Below are positions 35,673-48,971 of a stretch of 64,000 nucleotides of DNA, in pieces (position 1 is the stretch's first letter; every line of letters starts with the position of its first letter). Below the pieces are notes generated by a model. The model saw only the letters and a list, made by a program, of their open reading frames with translations. It was not told the origin of the DNA and searched no databases. The stretch is taken from the NCBI RefSeq assembly GCF_003576245.1, contig NZ_QWGA01000003.1, positions 1,240,001-1,304,000 on the forward strand, in the 5' to 3' direction. Origin of the DNA: Henriciella algicola (GTDB taxonomy: Bacteria > Pseudomonadota > Alphaproteobacteria > Caulobacterales > Hyphomonadaceae). The translations under genes were made by a program, and so were the position numbers.

Positions 35673-36790
35673 CAGAGCGTGTCCAGTGTCTGGCTGACGG
35701 CGGCCAGCAGGGCATCTGTCGGCTCACAGCCTGCAGAGAGGCGGACATAGCCGGGCGCGACATCATCGCCCCAGCGGGCGCGGCGCTCCCCGCTGGTCTG
35801 GATGCCGCCAAAGCTGGTGGCGTGGAAGATGGCCGGGCAGTCGTCGATGAAGCGCTCGGCGGCCTCTTCGCTCCTGAAGGTTGCGCCGAGCACGAAGCCC
35901 GGGCGGACCATCTGTTTTGCGGCGATGGCGTGGGAAGGGTCGGTTTCGAGGCCGGGAAAGCGGACAGCGGACACGGCGGCGTGGCCCTGCAGGAGGCGGG
36001 CGAGGGCGTCTGCATTGGTGCACATGCGTTCCAGCCGAAGCTCCAGCGTCATCAGGCCGCGATAGGCGAGATAGGCTTCGGCAGGGCCGGGGGTTGCGCC
36101 GGAGAGCTTGCGCCACTGGCGCACGCGCTCAATCAGGGCCTCATCCTTTGAGGCGACGTGGCCGAACAGGACATCGGAATGACCCGCGAGCGCCTTGGTG
36201 TCCGAGGCAACCACCATGTCCGCGCCAAGGGCGAGCGGGTCCTGCAGGAGCGGCGTCGCGGTGGTGTTGTCGACGCAGACTTTGGCGCCGGCAGCATGCG
36301 CGCGCTCACAGATCGCCTTGATGTCGCAAACGTCGAGGCCCGGGTTGGAAGGCGTTTCCAGCCAGACAAGGTCAAAGCCTGAGAGGTCGTACCCGTCCAT
36401 CTGGCGGGTCGGGACGAGGACCGGCTCTATGCCGTGCTGGCGCAGGAAATCGTCGATCAGGACGCGGACGGTGTAGTAGCCATCAGACGGTAGCAGGACG
36501 CGCGCGCCGGGGCCTGCGAGCGCCATGAGGGCTGCGGTGACGGCGGCCATCCCGCTTGGAAAGCAGATGGTGGGCGCGTTTTCTAGCGCGCCGATCGCGT
36601 CCTCAATGGCCTGCCAGCCGGGATTGTCGAACCGGCCATAGGGGAAGGGATGGTCAGGCGCGCCGGGCAGGGCATATTTGGCGGCATTGATGATGGGCGG
36701 GGCGAGGGGATCGCCCTTGGCGACCTTGCGGGCGCGGCCATGCAGCATGTCGAGCACGCGGTGCGCCGCCTGATTGGCTTTTGTGGACAT
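35672..36790 (-). CDS. Trans-sulfuration-family PLP enzyme (cystathionine gamma-lyase/synthase type)
   Basis: A 372-residue PLP enzyme. I use the ATG at 36790, which has GGAGG at good spacing; earlier in-frame starts add about 59 residues unlike the family. The PLP lysine is in VVASDTKALAGHSDVLFG, the phosphate site near FPSGMAAVTAALMAL, and PYGRFDNPGWQAIEDAIG matches the Cys/Met metabolism family. The substrate (cystathionine, homoserine ester or methionine) cannot be assigned. It heads the leftward run with tsaE, amgK and murU. Confidence 0.88.
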   Translation of the reverse strand: MSTKANQAAHRVLDMLHGRARKVAKGDPLAPPIINAAKYALPGAPDHPFPYGRFDNPGWQAIEDAIGALENAPTICFPSGMAAVTAALMALAGPGARVLLPSDGYYTVRVLIDDFLRQHGIEPVLVPTRQMDGYDLSGFDLVWLETPSNPGLDVCDIKAICERAHAAGAKVCVDNTTATPLLQDPLALGADMVVASDTKALAGHSDVLFGHVASKDEALIERVRQWRKLSGATPGPAEAYLAYRGLMTLELRLERMCTNADALARLLQGHAAVSAVRFPGLETDPSHAIAAKQMVRPGFVLGATFRSEEAAERFIDDCPAIFHATSFGGIQTSGERRARWGDDVAPGYVRLSAGCEPTDALLAAVSQTLDTL

Positions 36791-36985
36791 GTATCGGCCT
36801 CCGGCGCCTGCGAACTTGACCAAGCGATAGCGTGACCGAAAGCCCTCTTCAAATAGGTTTGCAGCTTGGTCTAGAAGAAGGGGCGGACGCGAATACATCC
36901 AGATGGCGTTGGGGAATGTCCGCGATGGCTTGAAAAATCGTGACGCCTGCGTCATGAATGCGCGCAATTAGGGAGGAGAACAGGT

Positions 36986-38227
36986 TTGGACCTGTCGACA
37001 GCAAAGAGCATCGTGGTCATCGGCGGCGGCCAGGCGGGCGCGCAGGCGGTTCAGTCGCTGCGCCAGTTTGGCTATGAAGGTGAGATCACGCTTGTCGGCG
37101 ACGAAGCGGCCCTGCCGTATCAGCGTCCTCCCCTCTCCAAGGCCTATATGAAGGGCGAGCTGGCCGAGGACCGGCTCTATTTCAAACCATCGGCCTGGTA
37201 TGAAGACAACAAGGTCGAGACGCTGCTTTCACAGTGTGTTGAGAAGATCGACCGCGCCAATCGCCAGGTCCTTCTGCAGCATGGCGGGCATCTCGATTAT
37301 GACGCCGTGATCATCGCCACCGGGTCCCGCCCACGTCCGCTGCCGGTGGAAGGCGCTGACCTTGAGAATGTGTTCGAGCTGCGCGGCCTTTCCGATGTGG
37401 AGCATATCCAGCCAAAGATGATCCCCGGCCACAAGCTTGTGATCGTAGGCGCAGGCTATATCGGCCTCGAAGCAGCCGCTGTGGCGCGCCAGCTGGGCCT
37501 TGAAGTTACCGTTCTGGAGATGGAGCAGCGGGCACTCGCCCGTGTGACGAGCCCGGTTATCAGTTCTTTCTACGAAGCGCTTCATATGGAGCACGGCGTC
37601 GACGTGCGCTGCGGTGCGCGTCTCGGCAGCCTCAAGGGCAAGGACGGCAAGCTGACCCATGCGGTGCTGGCCTCCGGTGAGGAGATCGAAGCGGATATGG
37701 TGCTGGCTGGCATCGGCATCCTGCCAAACATTGAGCTCGCGCAAGATGCGGGTCTGCCCTGCAAGAATGGCATTATCGTCGACGAGGATGCGCGCACCAG
37801 CGACCCGCGCATCTTTGCGGCCGGTGACTGTACGGTCCGGCCGCTGGCGCACTATGCGCGTACGGGGCGGCTTGAGAGCGTGCACAATGCGATCGAGCAG
37901 GGAAAGCTCGCGGCAGCGGCCATTATGGGTAAACCACGCCCGGCGCTGGACTGTCCGTGGTTCTGGTCTGACCAGTACGATATCAAGCTACAGATTGCCG
38001 GACTGTCGCAAGGCTATGACGAGATCGTCGTGCGCGGCGACATCAAGGCCAAGAAATTTGCCGCCTTCTATAAGAAGAATGGCCGCCTTATCGCAGTGGA
38101 TGCCATTAATAGCCCGCCGGAATTCATTGCATCGAAACGACTGATCATGTCTGGTGCAACCGTTGCGTCAGAGACGCTTGAAGATACATCCATCAGCATG
38201 AAGGAAATCGCGGCTGCGGCCGCCTGA
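36986..38227 (+). CDS. FAD-dependent ferredoxin reductase
   Basis: A 413-residue protein with a TTG start preceded by a strong GGGAGGAG site (36971-36978). The FAD loop is [16 protein letters not shown], the NAD loop [15 protein letters not shown] (residues ~152-166), and the FAD C-motif [11 protein letters not shown]. The C-terminal ~80 residues resemble the Reductase_C domain of putidaredoxin/rhodocoxin reductases. It should pass electrons from NAD(P)H to the [2Fe-2S] ferredoxin encoded 16 bases downstream. No P450 or oxygenase lies in the window. Confidence 0.93.
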   Translation: MDLSTAKSIVVIGGGQAGAQAVQSLRQFGYEGEITLVGDEAALPYQRPPLSKAYMKGELAEDRLYFKPSAWYEDNKVETLLSQCVEKIDRANRQVLLQHGGHLDYDAVIIATGSRPRPLPVEGADLENVFELRGLSDVEHIQPKMIPGHKLVIVGAGYIGLEAAAVARQLGLEVTVLEMEQRALARVTSPVISSFYEALHMEHGVDVRCGARLGSLKGKDGKLTHAVLASGEEIEADMVLAGIGILPNIELAQDAGLPCKNGIIVDEDARTSDPRIFAAGDCTVRPLAHYARTGRLESVHNAIEQGKLAAAAIMGKPRPALDCPWFWSDQYDIKLQIAGLSQGYDEIVVRGDIKAKKFAAFYKKNGRLIAVDAINSPPEFIASKRLIMSGATVASETLEDTSISMKEIAAAAA

Positions 38228-38243
38228 GGAGACAGGAATTATC

Positions 38244-38564
38244 ATGCCGACCATTACCTATATCGACCACGACGGTACCGAGCGCCCTATCGAGGCGAAG
38301 AACGGCGAGACCGTGATGGAAACCGCCATCAAGAATTCGGTCCCGGGTATCGATGCCGATTGCGGCGGTGCCTGCGCCTGCGCAACCTGCCACGTCTATG
38401 TCGATGAAGCCTTCATGGACAAGGTTGGCCAGCCTGAAGAAATGGAGCAGTCGATGCTCGATTTCGCAGAGAATGTTCAGGCCAATTCGCGCCTGTCCTG
38501 CCAGATCCAGATTTCCGACGAGCTGGACGGCCTGCGCGTCAAGACGCCGGAAAGCCAGCACTAG
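38244..38564 (+). CDS. [2Fe-2S] ferredoxin, adrenodoxin/putidaredoxin type
   Basis: A 106-residue ferredoxin. Cluster cysteines are C40, C46, C49 and C86 (CxxxxxCxxC...C), with an extra Cys44 in the loop ([17 protein letters not shown]), which identifies the vertebrate-type/adrenodoxin branch rather than plant type. It is likely the partner of the reductase upstream. Such ferredoxins serve P450s, other oxygenases or iron-sulfur assembly; which applies here is not evident. Confidence 0.95.
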   Translation: MPTITYIDHDGTERPIEAKNGETVMETAIKNSVPGIDADCGGACACATCHVYVDEAFMDKVGQPEEMEQSMLDFAENVQANSRLSCQIQISDELDGLRVKTPESQH

Positions 38565-38573
38565 GCTTTCGTT

Positions 38574-39359
38574 GTGCAATACAGTGAACTGATTGCCGGG
38601 CTGCAACGCGGCCAGGCCGGGCGTATTGAAGCGACCATTCCAGAAGACTGGATGCAGGGCCGCACCACTTATGGCGGGCTGACGGCAGCGCTTTGCCTTG
38701 AGGCGGCGCTGGAGCTGGTGCCCGACATGCCGGTGCGGTCAGCGCAGGTCGCCTTTGTCGGCCCGGTCGGCGGTAAAGTCGTGATTTCGCCGACGATCCT
38801 TCGGCGCGGTAAATCATCGGCTTTCGTCAATGCAGATCTCGTCAGTGAAGACGGCGTGATGGCGCGTTGTATCTTCACCTTCGGGGCCAAGCGCCCATCG
38901 CAGATCAACAGGACGTCGATCGTGCAGCCAGAGGTCGAGGGACCAGAGGCCTATCCGTCCTTTTTCGGGTCTGGCCGGCGCCCCAACTTCGCGCACAATT
39001 TCAATGTGCGTCTGGCCAAGGGCGAGCCACCTGTCAGCGGGTCTGAGCGCGGCGACATTACGCTATGGCTTCGCCATAAGGATGAGGGCGCGCTCTACAA
39101 TGCAACGACGCTGTTATCGCTCGCCGATGCACCGCCGCCAGCGGCCATGTCCATGATGACCGAACCGGGTCCAATCAGCTCCATGACATGGATGGCGGAA
39201 TTCCTGAGCGATGAGATCACCACGACTGAAGGGTGGTTCCTTGTTCATCATGAGGCGCAGGCGACGCGCGACGGCTATTCCAGCCAGGCGATGCGTCTCT
39301 GGAACGCCGAGGGCGAGCCGCTGATGATCGGCCGCCAGACGATTGCTGTTTTTGCCTGA
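38574..39359 (+). CDS. Acyl-CoA thioesterase-like protein (double hotdog)
   Basis: A 261-residue protein starting with GTG 9 bases after the ferredoxin stop. An N-terminal hotdog segment (DWMQGRTTYGGLTAALCLEAAL, with FVGPVGG) and a C-terminal one (GWFLVHHEAQATRDGYSSQAMRLWNAEG) match the TesB-like/4HBT_3 proteins that hydrolyse acyl-CoA thioesters. The Asp of SMTWMAEFL is less clear, so the substrate and activity are inferred only from fold. Tight spacing suggests co-transcription with the reductase and ferredoxin. Confidence 0.85.
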   Translation: MQYSELIAGLQRGQAGRIEATIPEDWMQGRTTYGGLTAALCLEAALELVPDMPVRSAQVAFVGPVGGKVVISPTILRRGKSSAFVNADLVSEDGVMARCIFTFGAKRPSQINRTSIVQPEVEGPEAYPSFFGSGRRPNFAHNFNVRLAKGEPPVSGSERGDITLWLRHKDEGALYNATTLLSLADAPPPAAMSMMTEPGPISSMTWMAEFLSDEITTTEGWFLVHHEAQATRDGYSSQAMRLWNAEGEPLMIGRQTIAVFA

Positions 39360-39414
39360 CTGAGGCGAGAGCGCCGTTCGGGCAACCGGGCGGCGTCTCA
39401 GGCGTCTCATCAGC

Positions 39415-39675
39415 ATGAAAGCGCCCGACGACACACTTTACATCATCTACCTGCGTAGCCCTCAGAGCGTACTCAAGCCGGAGGAGTTTGAAGGCCTGCG
39501 CCAGCTCGATGACGGGCTTTACCTTCTGCGGTCCAGCCAGAGCCGCTCAAAGGTGTATCACGCCATAAAGCGCGCGGCATTGCCGGAAGGCCTGCTCGTC
39601 GCGCCGTTGGAAGACGATCCAAAATTCAAGGGAATGCAGGACGGCGCGCTGAAATGGCTGCGCGCCGCCGGTTAG
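39415..39675 (+). CDS. Small protein of unknown function
   Basis: An 86-residue protein (MKAPDDTLYIIYLRSPQSVL...). It appears mixed alpha/beta with two strands (TLYIIYLRS, GLYLLRSSQ) and no signal or membrane segment. I do not recognise a family. It lies 55 bases after the thioesterase gene and overlaps the stop of the convergent lipoprotein gene by 4 bases. Confidence 0.65.
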   Translation: MKAPDDTLYIIYLRSPQSVLKPEEFEGLRQLDDGLYLLRSSQSRSKVYHAIKRAALPEGLLVAPLEDDPKFKGMQDGALKWLRAAG

Positions 39676-40214
39676 GTGCCGGGCGTCACGATGGCAGTGA
39701 CCTTGGTGTAGGTGCGGCCATCCGGGGTCTGGGCTTCTGACGGTCCTGAGAATTCAATCGCTGTGCCCCGGCCAGAGACGAGCCGCGTGCCCGCTGCATC
39801 CGCAGAACTCTCGCGGAAACCCTTGGACTTTGCGGCGTTCGCCGCCACCTCAAGTGCCGTTTCGGCGGGGAGCCCAACCGCGATGACTTCGCAGCGATCA
39901 TAGGGGTCTAGCTGCATCTGGACGAGGCCTTCGGCAAGCTGCCAGACGGGCAGGGTGTCGCTCGAGACGACCGGGATCTTGTTGTCATCGATGAGGCGGA
40001 TGCGGGTTGCGCCTTTCATCTCGAACTCAGCGAAGCTCTGCTTGCCTTCGATGGCGGGTGCGCAATGGGCGGTGACAGCATCGGCAAAGGCCTTGAAGCC
40101 CGCGCTTTCATCGATATAGGCGCCATCCTTGTAGTAGGCGCGTTCCTCTTGCGAGACGCAGGCCGTGGCCAGTAGCGCAGTGCCCGCGAAAAGGGCGAGG
40201 TGTCCGGTTTTCAT
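39672..40214 (-). CDS. Small lipoprotein of unknown function
   Basis: A 180-residue protein. The ATG at 40214 has GGGGAGA upstream and opens a lipoprotein signal MKTGHLALFAGTALLATAC (lipobox LATAC). An earlier in-frame start would add 12 polar residues. The mature part is soluble, with two further Cys (AHCAPAI and DRCEVIAVG) that could form a disulfide. I do not recognise a family. Confidence 0.75.
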   Translation of the reverse strand: MKTGHLALFAGTALLATACVSQEERAYYKDGAYIDESAGFKAFADAVTAHCAPAIEGKQSFAEFEMKGATRIRLIDDNKIPVVSSDTLPVWQLAEGLVQMQLDPYDRCEVIAVGLPAETALEVAANAAKSKGFRESSADAAGTRLVSGRGTAIEFSGPSEAQTPDGRTYTKVTAIVTPGT

Positions 40215-40267
40215 TATCTTGTCTCCCCGTGTGTGCGGGGAGGATGACACAAGACCTGCAGATACAC

Positions 40268-40296
40268 AAAGACCGCCCGTTTCGGGGCGGCCTTCT
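40268..40296 (-). terminator. Terminator after atpC
   Basis: The stem CCGCCC/GGGCGG (40273-40278, 40285-40290) is extended outward by AAG/CTT across one mismatch. On the minus strand it is followed by TCTTTGTG. It lies 26 bases beyond the atpC stop. Confidence 0.6.
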
Positions 40297-40321
40297 AGAA
40301 TTCTGGATTGCCGAAGCGATC

Positions 40322-40729
40322 CTAGTGGACAATCGCTGATTTGAGGTCGCTCAGATAATCGACCTGCGCTTTCAGCGTGGCGGCGTGTGGGCCTTCCTTG
40401 CCTTCGGCAGCCAGCTTGTTCTTGGCTTCTTCCAGCTCAGCATCGACCTTGGCCGTGTCGACGGTGGAGAGGTCCACGGCTTCTTCGGCCAGGATGGTGA
40501 GGCCAGCTGGCGTCACGTCGGCAAAGCCGCCGCGCACGAACAGGCGCATCTTGGTCGTGTCATTCTCAAGAACGCGGACAACGCCATTCTTCAGCGTGGT
40601 CATGAAGGGTGCGTGATTCACGAGAACGCCGAACTCACCCTCGGTGCCGGGCGCGATCACGTGATCGACCTCGCCAGAGAAAAGCTCCTTGGCGGGCGAA
40701 ACGAGAGAGAAGTGCAGCTTGCTGGCCAT
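40322..40729 (-). CDS. atpC: ATP synthase F1 subunit epsilon
   Basis: A 135-residue protein with the epsilon beta-sandwich (LHFSLVSPAKELFSGEVDHVIAPGTEGEFGVL is the classic N-terminal region) and a helical C-terminus (DAELEEAKNKLAAEG). Epsilon links gamma to the c-ring and inhibits ATP hydrolysis. No strong ribosome binding site is visible. It is separated from atpD by a terminator and a lipoprotein gene. A weak candidate promoter lies at 40760-40787 (TAGACA, 16 bases, TATTCA on the minus strand). Confidence 0.95.
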   Translation of the reverse strand: MASKLHFSLVSPAKELFSGEVDHVIAPGTEGEFGVLVNHAPFMTTLKNGVVRVLENDTTKMRLFVRGGFADVTPAGLTILAEEAVDLSTVDTAKVDAELEEAKNKLAAEGKEGPHAATLKAQVDYLSDLKSAIVH

Positions 40730-40832
40730 GAAAGTACGTCCGAGTTAATTGCTGCGGCCTGAATACAAGTCTGAGCGCCAATGTCTACCGGGACTTGCTG
40801 TCGCGGTGTGGGCTGGCAGGGCCTGTCGTCGT

Positions 40833-41630
40833 TCAATGCCTGAGCAGGAAGAGCGTGGAGTGGGGAGAGGCGCTATCGGTCTCGCTTGCGGCATAAGTTA
40901 TGGAGTAGGTGTCCCCGCCGAATTCGAATGACTTCAACATGCCGTGTAGTGGGCCACAGCGCCCGGCTTCGCGAAGACGAAAGCCAGTGCGGAAGACCTC
41001 AAAATTCTGACCTTCGTGTGCCCCACAGATAAATAGGCGGCCTGCGTCGAACGACCTGTCCTTATTCTCGAGCCAGTCATAGATCGCATTTTCGGGCACG
41101 GTTATCTGCGCGCGATCACTACCATCGGCATAAAGAGACGCGCAGGACTTATCACCGAAGGCGAACTGCACTGGAGCTGAGTCCGCCGAGGCCAGTTGCT
41201 GCGCGGTGTCGCTGAAGTCCAGAACCTCCGGCTGGACCATTATTTCCTCAACATGCTGCGCAAAAGGCGTACTGCCGCCGATCACCGCCACACGCGTCCG
41301 AAGGGTGAACGCGTTGCGTAATTGCGACGTATCGAACTCGGCCGGTTCAAGGTTGCTATTGGCGGGGTCAGAAATAAAGGGCTCAGGATTGTCGGCAGAC
41401 AGATAGTTCAGACAGGTATCGAGGGATGATGCGATCCACTCCTTATAGGCGCCCAGATCAGCCGCACGTTCCTGCATTACGGCGAATGGTTGACTGTTTC
41501 TGGGGGCTGGTGCGGCGCTTTGCTGGCCGCTTTCGCTATTGTCGCAAGCCCCCAGACCGATGGTGGCAAGAAGACAGATAATGGAAACCCCAGCCTTCGC
41601 GTTTTTCCTCAACATGCCGGAATTGCCCAT
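40833..41630 (-). CDS. Lipoprotein of unknown function placed between atpD and atpC
   Basis: About 265 residues from the ATG at 41630; an ATG at 41615 and a TTG at 41642 are alternatives. The N-terminus has a basic start and a hydrophobic run (SIICLLATIGLGAC) ending in a lipobox. The mature protein is acidic, with Cys residues in DTCLNYL, KSCASLYAD, LFICGAHEG and GRCGPLHG that could form disulfides. No family was recognised. It looks like a recent insertion into the ATP synthase gene run. Confidence 0.72.
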   Translation of the reverse strand: MGNSGMLRKNAKAGVSIICLLATIGLGACDNSESGQQSAAPAPRNSQPFAVMQERAADLGAYKEWIASSLDTCLNYLSADNPEPFISDPANSNLEPAEFDTSQLRNAFTLRTRVAVIGGSTPFAQHVEEIMVQPEVLDFSDTAQQLASADSAPVQFAFGDKSCASLYADGSDRAQITVPENAIYDWLENKDRSFDAGRLFICGAHEGQNFEVFRTGFRLREAGRCGPLHGMLKSFEFGGDTYSITYAASETDSASPHSTLFLLRH

Positions 41631-41639
41631 ATTACCCGT

Positions 41640-41676
41640 CAAACGAAAACAGCCGCATCATTTCTGATGCGGCTGT
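41640..41676 (-). terminator. Strong Rho-independent terminator directly after atpD
   Basis: A perfect 12-bp stem (41649-41660 and 41665-41676, ACAGCCGCATCA) with loop GAAA is followed on the minus strand by TTTTCGTTT. It lies 30 bases after the atpD stop and before the lipoprotein gene. Confidence 0.85.
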
Positions 41677-41705
41677 AGACTTCAATCGAAAGTTGCGAAG
41701 CCTGA

Positions 41706-43514
<1,809 letters not shown>

Positions 43515-44399
43515 TTAGAGGGCCTCCGCACCGGAGATGATCTCGATCAGCTCCTTGGTGATCTGGGCCTGACGCGCCCGGTTATATTCCATCGACAGGT
43601 CGTCGATCATCTCACCGGCATTGCGGGTCGCATTGTCCATTGCGGTCATGCGGGCCGCCTGCTCACCTGCGCCGCTTTCCAGCATGGCGGAGATGATCTG
43701 CGTGTTGATGTAGCGCGGCAGGAGCGTCTCGAGGATCTCTTCCTGTGACGGCTCATAGATATAGGTCGCGCCCTTGAGGTCGATCGTCTCGGCGTTTTCT
43801 GGAGCCTGCGCAGGAATGAGCTGCTGGGCGACAGGCACCTGGCTGAGCACGTTCTTGAACTGGCTATAGACGAGGGTGGCGACGTCGAACTCACCCGCGT
43901 CGAAACGGCCGGTGATTTCCTTGCCGAGGCCGATACCGGCTTCGGAATAGTCGTTGCCCTTGACGTCAGAGAGGTCGAGGTGGCCGACAAAAAGCTCGCT
44001 ATAGTCGCGCTTCAGCTGTTCGCGGCCCTTCTTGCCGACCGTCAGGATCTTGACGGTCTTGCCGGCACCAGCGAGCTCCGCGATCAGGCTGCGGGCTTCC
44101 TTCACCACATAGGTGTTGAAGCCGCCGGCGAGGCCGCGCTCTGAGGTGAGGACGACGACCAGATGGGTCTGGTCGCTGCCCGTGCCGGACAGGAGTTTCG
44201 GGCCGCTGGAGCCTTCACCCATGGAGCCTGCAAGGTTTGCCACAACGCTGGCCATACGCTGGGCGTATGGGCGCGAGGCGGCCGCAGCATCCTGGGCACG
44301 CTTCAGCTTGGCCGCTGCAACCATCTGCATGGCCTTGGTGATCTTCCGCGTGGATTTCACGCTGTTGATCCGGTTTTTCAGATCCTTGAGGCTGGGCAT
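43515..44399 (-). CDS. atpG: ATP synthase F1 subunit gamma
   Basis: A 294-residue protein. The N-terminal helix [36 protein letters not shown] (residues 1-36) and C-terminal helix [34 protein letters not shown] are the two coiled-coil helices of the rotor shaft. [10 protein letters not shown] is conserved. It lies 26 bases after atpA. Its TAA stop lies within the ribosome binding site region of the long atpD frame, 13 bases away. Confidence 0.97.
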   Translation of the reverse strand: MPSLKDLKNRINSVKSTRKITKAMQMVAAAKLKRAQDAAAASRPYAQRMASVVANLAGSMGEGSSGPKLLSGTGSDQTHLVVVLTSERGLAGGFNTYVVKEARSLIAELAGAGKTVKILTVGKKGREQLKRDYSELFVGHLDLSDVKGNDYSEAGIGLGKEITGRFDAGEFDVATLVYSQFKNVLSQVPVAQQLIPAQAPENAETIDLKGATYIYEPSQEEILETLLPRYINTQIISAMLESGAGEQAARMTAMDNATRNAGEMIDDLSMEYNRARQAQITKELIEIISGAEAL

Positions 44400-44425
44400 C
44401 GCTCAGCTCCTGATAGCGTGGCGTC

Positions 44426-46529
<2,104 letters not shown>

Positions 46530-46698
46530 GACCTTGGATTCCGTCTGTTGGCGGGCGGATGCCCGGAAGTGAAACATAAGGGTTTGGGCCGGCAGGCGAT
46601 GCCCCGACCCAATGCTTGTGAGGGCGCTTAGCACTTCGTTTCGGCACTGACAACGTGGCTGCAGCGGTTGAATTGCGACCGATTGGCACGCGGGCTGC

Positions 46699-48867
46699 CT
46701 ACAAGAAGGAATACGGATCGATATCTGCTGAGATTCTCACAGGGTTTGGGAGCTTCAGCCCCTTTAACCATGCCGCCATGTAAGCCGAGAGATCGACGTC
46801 GCGCGGGCTGGTGATGAGAAAGCGGATGCGGTGGCGCCCGCGCAGCAGGGAAATTGGCGCAGGGGCCGGGCCATAGACGGTGACGCCCTCACCGTTTGGC
46901 GCGGCGGCGCCCGTCAGGCGGCCTGCTTCTTCGATGAGTTGGGGAGTGGGCGCAGAAAGAACGAGCGCAGCCATACGCCCGAAAGGCGGCAGCATAAGTT
47001 CGGCGCGCACATCCCGCTCGATCTGCAGGAAGCCGTCGCGGTCACCGGCGGCAAGCGCGATCATGGCGGGGTTTTCCGGGCCATAGGTCTGGATGAGGGC
47101 GCGGCCGGGGCGTTCGGCGCGGCCAGCGCGGCCTGCGACCTGGCTCAGCAGCTGATAAGTGCGCTCGCCTGCGCGAAGGTCGCCGCCCTTCATGCCGCTA
47201 TCGGCATCGACCACGCCGACAAGGGTGAGGTTCGGGAAATTGTGACCCTTGGCGACGATCTGCGTGCCGATCAGCACGTCGATCTCTCCGCCGGCCATCC
47301 GGTCGACAATGCCGCGCGTCTCTTCGCCAGACCGGGCCGTGTCGGATGAAAAAATCTCGACCCGCGCCTGTGGCAGCAGGACGCGGACCTCTTCGGCGAC
47401 ACGCTCCACACCCGGGCCGACGCCCATCAGCGAATCCTTTGCTCCGCACATCGGACAGGCTTCAGGCTTCGGCATCGACCAGCCGGTCAGGTGGCATACA
47501 AGGCGATTGGTGTAGCGGTGCTCGGTCAGCCAGCTTTCGGTGCCGGGGCTTTTAAGCCGCTCACCGCAGGCCTTGCAGATAACGAGCGGGGCATAACCGC
47601 GCCGGTTCAAGAAAAGGAGGCTCTGCTCGCCAGCCTCGAACGTCGAGACAAGCGCATTAGACAGCGTGGGCGAGAGCCAGTTGCCTTTTTCCGGCGGGTC
47701 GAGGCGCAGGTCGACAAGTTCGATATCCGGCAGGCGCGCCGCGCCGGGGCGGGCAGAGAGCCGGAGGCGTTTGTAGCGGCCAGCCTCGGCATTCACCATT
47801 GTTTCGAGGGCAGGCGTCGCGGAGGCGAGAACGATGGCAGCGTCTTCGAGCTTTGCGCGCATCACGCCCATGTCGCGGGCATGATAGGTGACGCCGTCTT
47901 CCTGTTTGAAAGACGTGTCGTGCTCCTCATCCACGATGATGAGCTTGAGGTTGCAGAAAGGCAGGAAGAGAGCCGAGCGCGCGCCAATCACGATGCGGGC
48001 GCGGCCATGCGCGGTCTCACGCCATGTGCGGCGGCGTTCTGCATCCGACAGGCCTGAATGCCAGGGGGCGGGCGGCGCGCCGAAGCGGGCTTCAAAGCGG
48101 GCGAGCACGGCCTGCGTCAGGGCGATTTCCGGCAGGAGGACGAGAACCTGCGCATCGTTGGCCTTCTGCAGGGCTTCTGCAATGGCTTCGAAATAGACTT
48201 CTGTCTTGCCGGATCCCGTAATGCCATCGAGCAGGAAAGGCTGGAAGCCGCCCTTTGCGATGGCGCGGCGCAGCTCATCGCCGGCTGTCTTTTGCTCGGC
48301 TGTCAGATGTTCGCCGCCCTCAAAGCGGGTGGGCTGCGGGTAAGGCAGGTCCGTTTCAACCTCGCGCGCCTCAAGCGAGCCGATATCGACAAGACCTTTC
48401 ACCACGCCGGGGGAAACGCCTGCCTGTCTTGCAAGTTCTGCAGCGCTGGCCGGGCCAGCTTCGCGGGCGGCATCGAGCACTTTGACGCGCGCTTCGGTCA
48501 TCCGGTTCGAGCGATAGCCGGTCGGCTCATACACGGTTTCGGTGGGCGATGGCTTCAGACCGCCGCGCGCCCGCAGAACCATGGCAAGCACATGGCCGGG
48601 ATGGGCCACATTATAGCGGGCGGCAAAGCTCACGAATTTGCGCATCGGCTCTGGCATGGCCGGCACGGGGTAGACGTCGATGACGGGTTTGAGGTCGCGC
48701 GTATCGTCCTCGGCGCGGGTCTTTACGGCCCACACCACACCAGTCCGCTCAATCTTGCCGAGCGGCGCGCGCACATAGCTGCCGGGTTCGACATGCATGC
48801 CATCGGGAACGGCATAGTCGAATGGCTCTGGCAGCGGCAGCGGAAAGAGGATGCTGGCGATCTTCAT
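46699..48867 (-). CDS. priA: Primosomal helicase PriA, reduced zinc-binding region
   Basis: A 722-residue protein; the ATG at 48867 (MKIASILFPLPLPEPFDYAVP) is chosen over an in-frame TTG two codons upstream. Walker A is LLDGITGSGKTEVYFEAI, the DEAH box IIVDEEHDTSFKQEDG, and motif VI QVAGRAGRAERPG. It restarts stalled replication forks. In the zinc domain, the outer pairs CKAC and CPMC are present, but of the inner pairs CxxC/CxxC only one Cys remains (SPGTESW, LVCHLTGW). It is followed by the atp genes and is divergent from xerC. Confidence 0.95.
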   Translation of the reverse strand: MKIASILFPLPLPEPFDYAVPDGMHVEPGSYVRAPLGKIERTGVVWAVKTRAEDDTRDLKPVIDVYPVPAMPEPMRKFVSFAARYNVAHPGHVLAMVLRARGGLKPSPTETVYEPTGYRSNRMTEARVKVLDAAREAGPASAAELARQAGVSPGVVKGLVDIGSLEAREVETDLPYPQPTRFEGGEHLTAEQKTAGDELRRAIAKGGFQPFLLDGITGSGKTEVYFEAIAEALQKANDAQVLVLLPEIALTQAVLARFEARFGAPPAPWHSGLSDAERRRTWRETAHGRARIVIGARSALFLPFCNLKLIIVDEEHDTSFKQEDGVTYHARDMGVMRAKLEDAAIVLASATPALETMVNAEAGRYKRLRLSARPGAARLPDIELVDLRLDPPEKGNWLSPTLSNALVSTFEAGEQSLLFLNRRGYAPLVICKACGERLKSPGTESWLTEHRYTNRLVCHLTGWSMPKPEACPMCGAKDSLMGVGPGVERVAEEVRVLLPQARVEIFSSDTARSGEETRGIVDRMAGGEIDVLIGTQIVAKGHNFPNLTLVGVVDADSGMKGGDLRAGERTYQLLSQVAGRAGRAERPGRALIQTYGPENPAMIALAAGDRDGFLQIERDVRAELMLPPFGRMAALVLSAPTPQLIEEAGRLTGAAAPNGEGVTVYGPAPAPISLLRGRHRIRFLITSPRDVDLSAYMAAWLKGLKLPNPVRISADIDPYSFL

Positions 48868-48971
48868 CGCCAAGAGGTGTAGTCGCAGCCTGTGTTGCCG
48901 TCACCCGTGGGCTTCATGCAGATGTGCGGTCTCAACACCCCCTTAACCCTGCGCGCTGACACTCCATCCTC

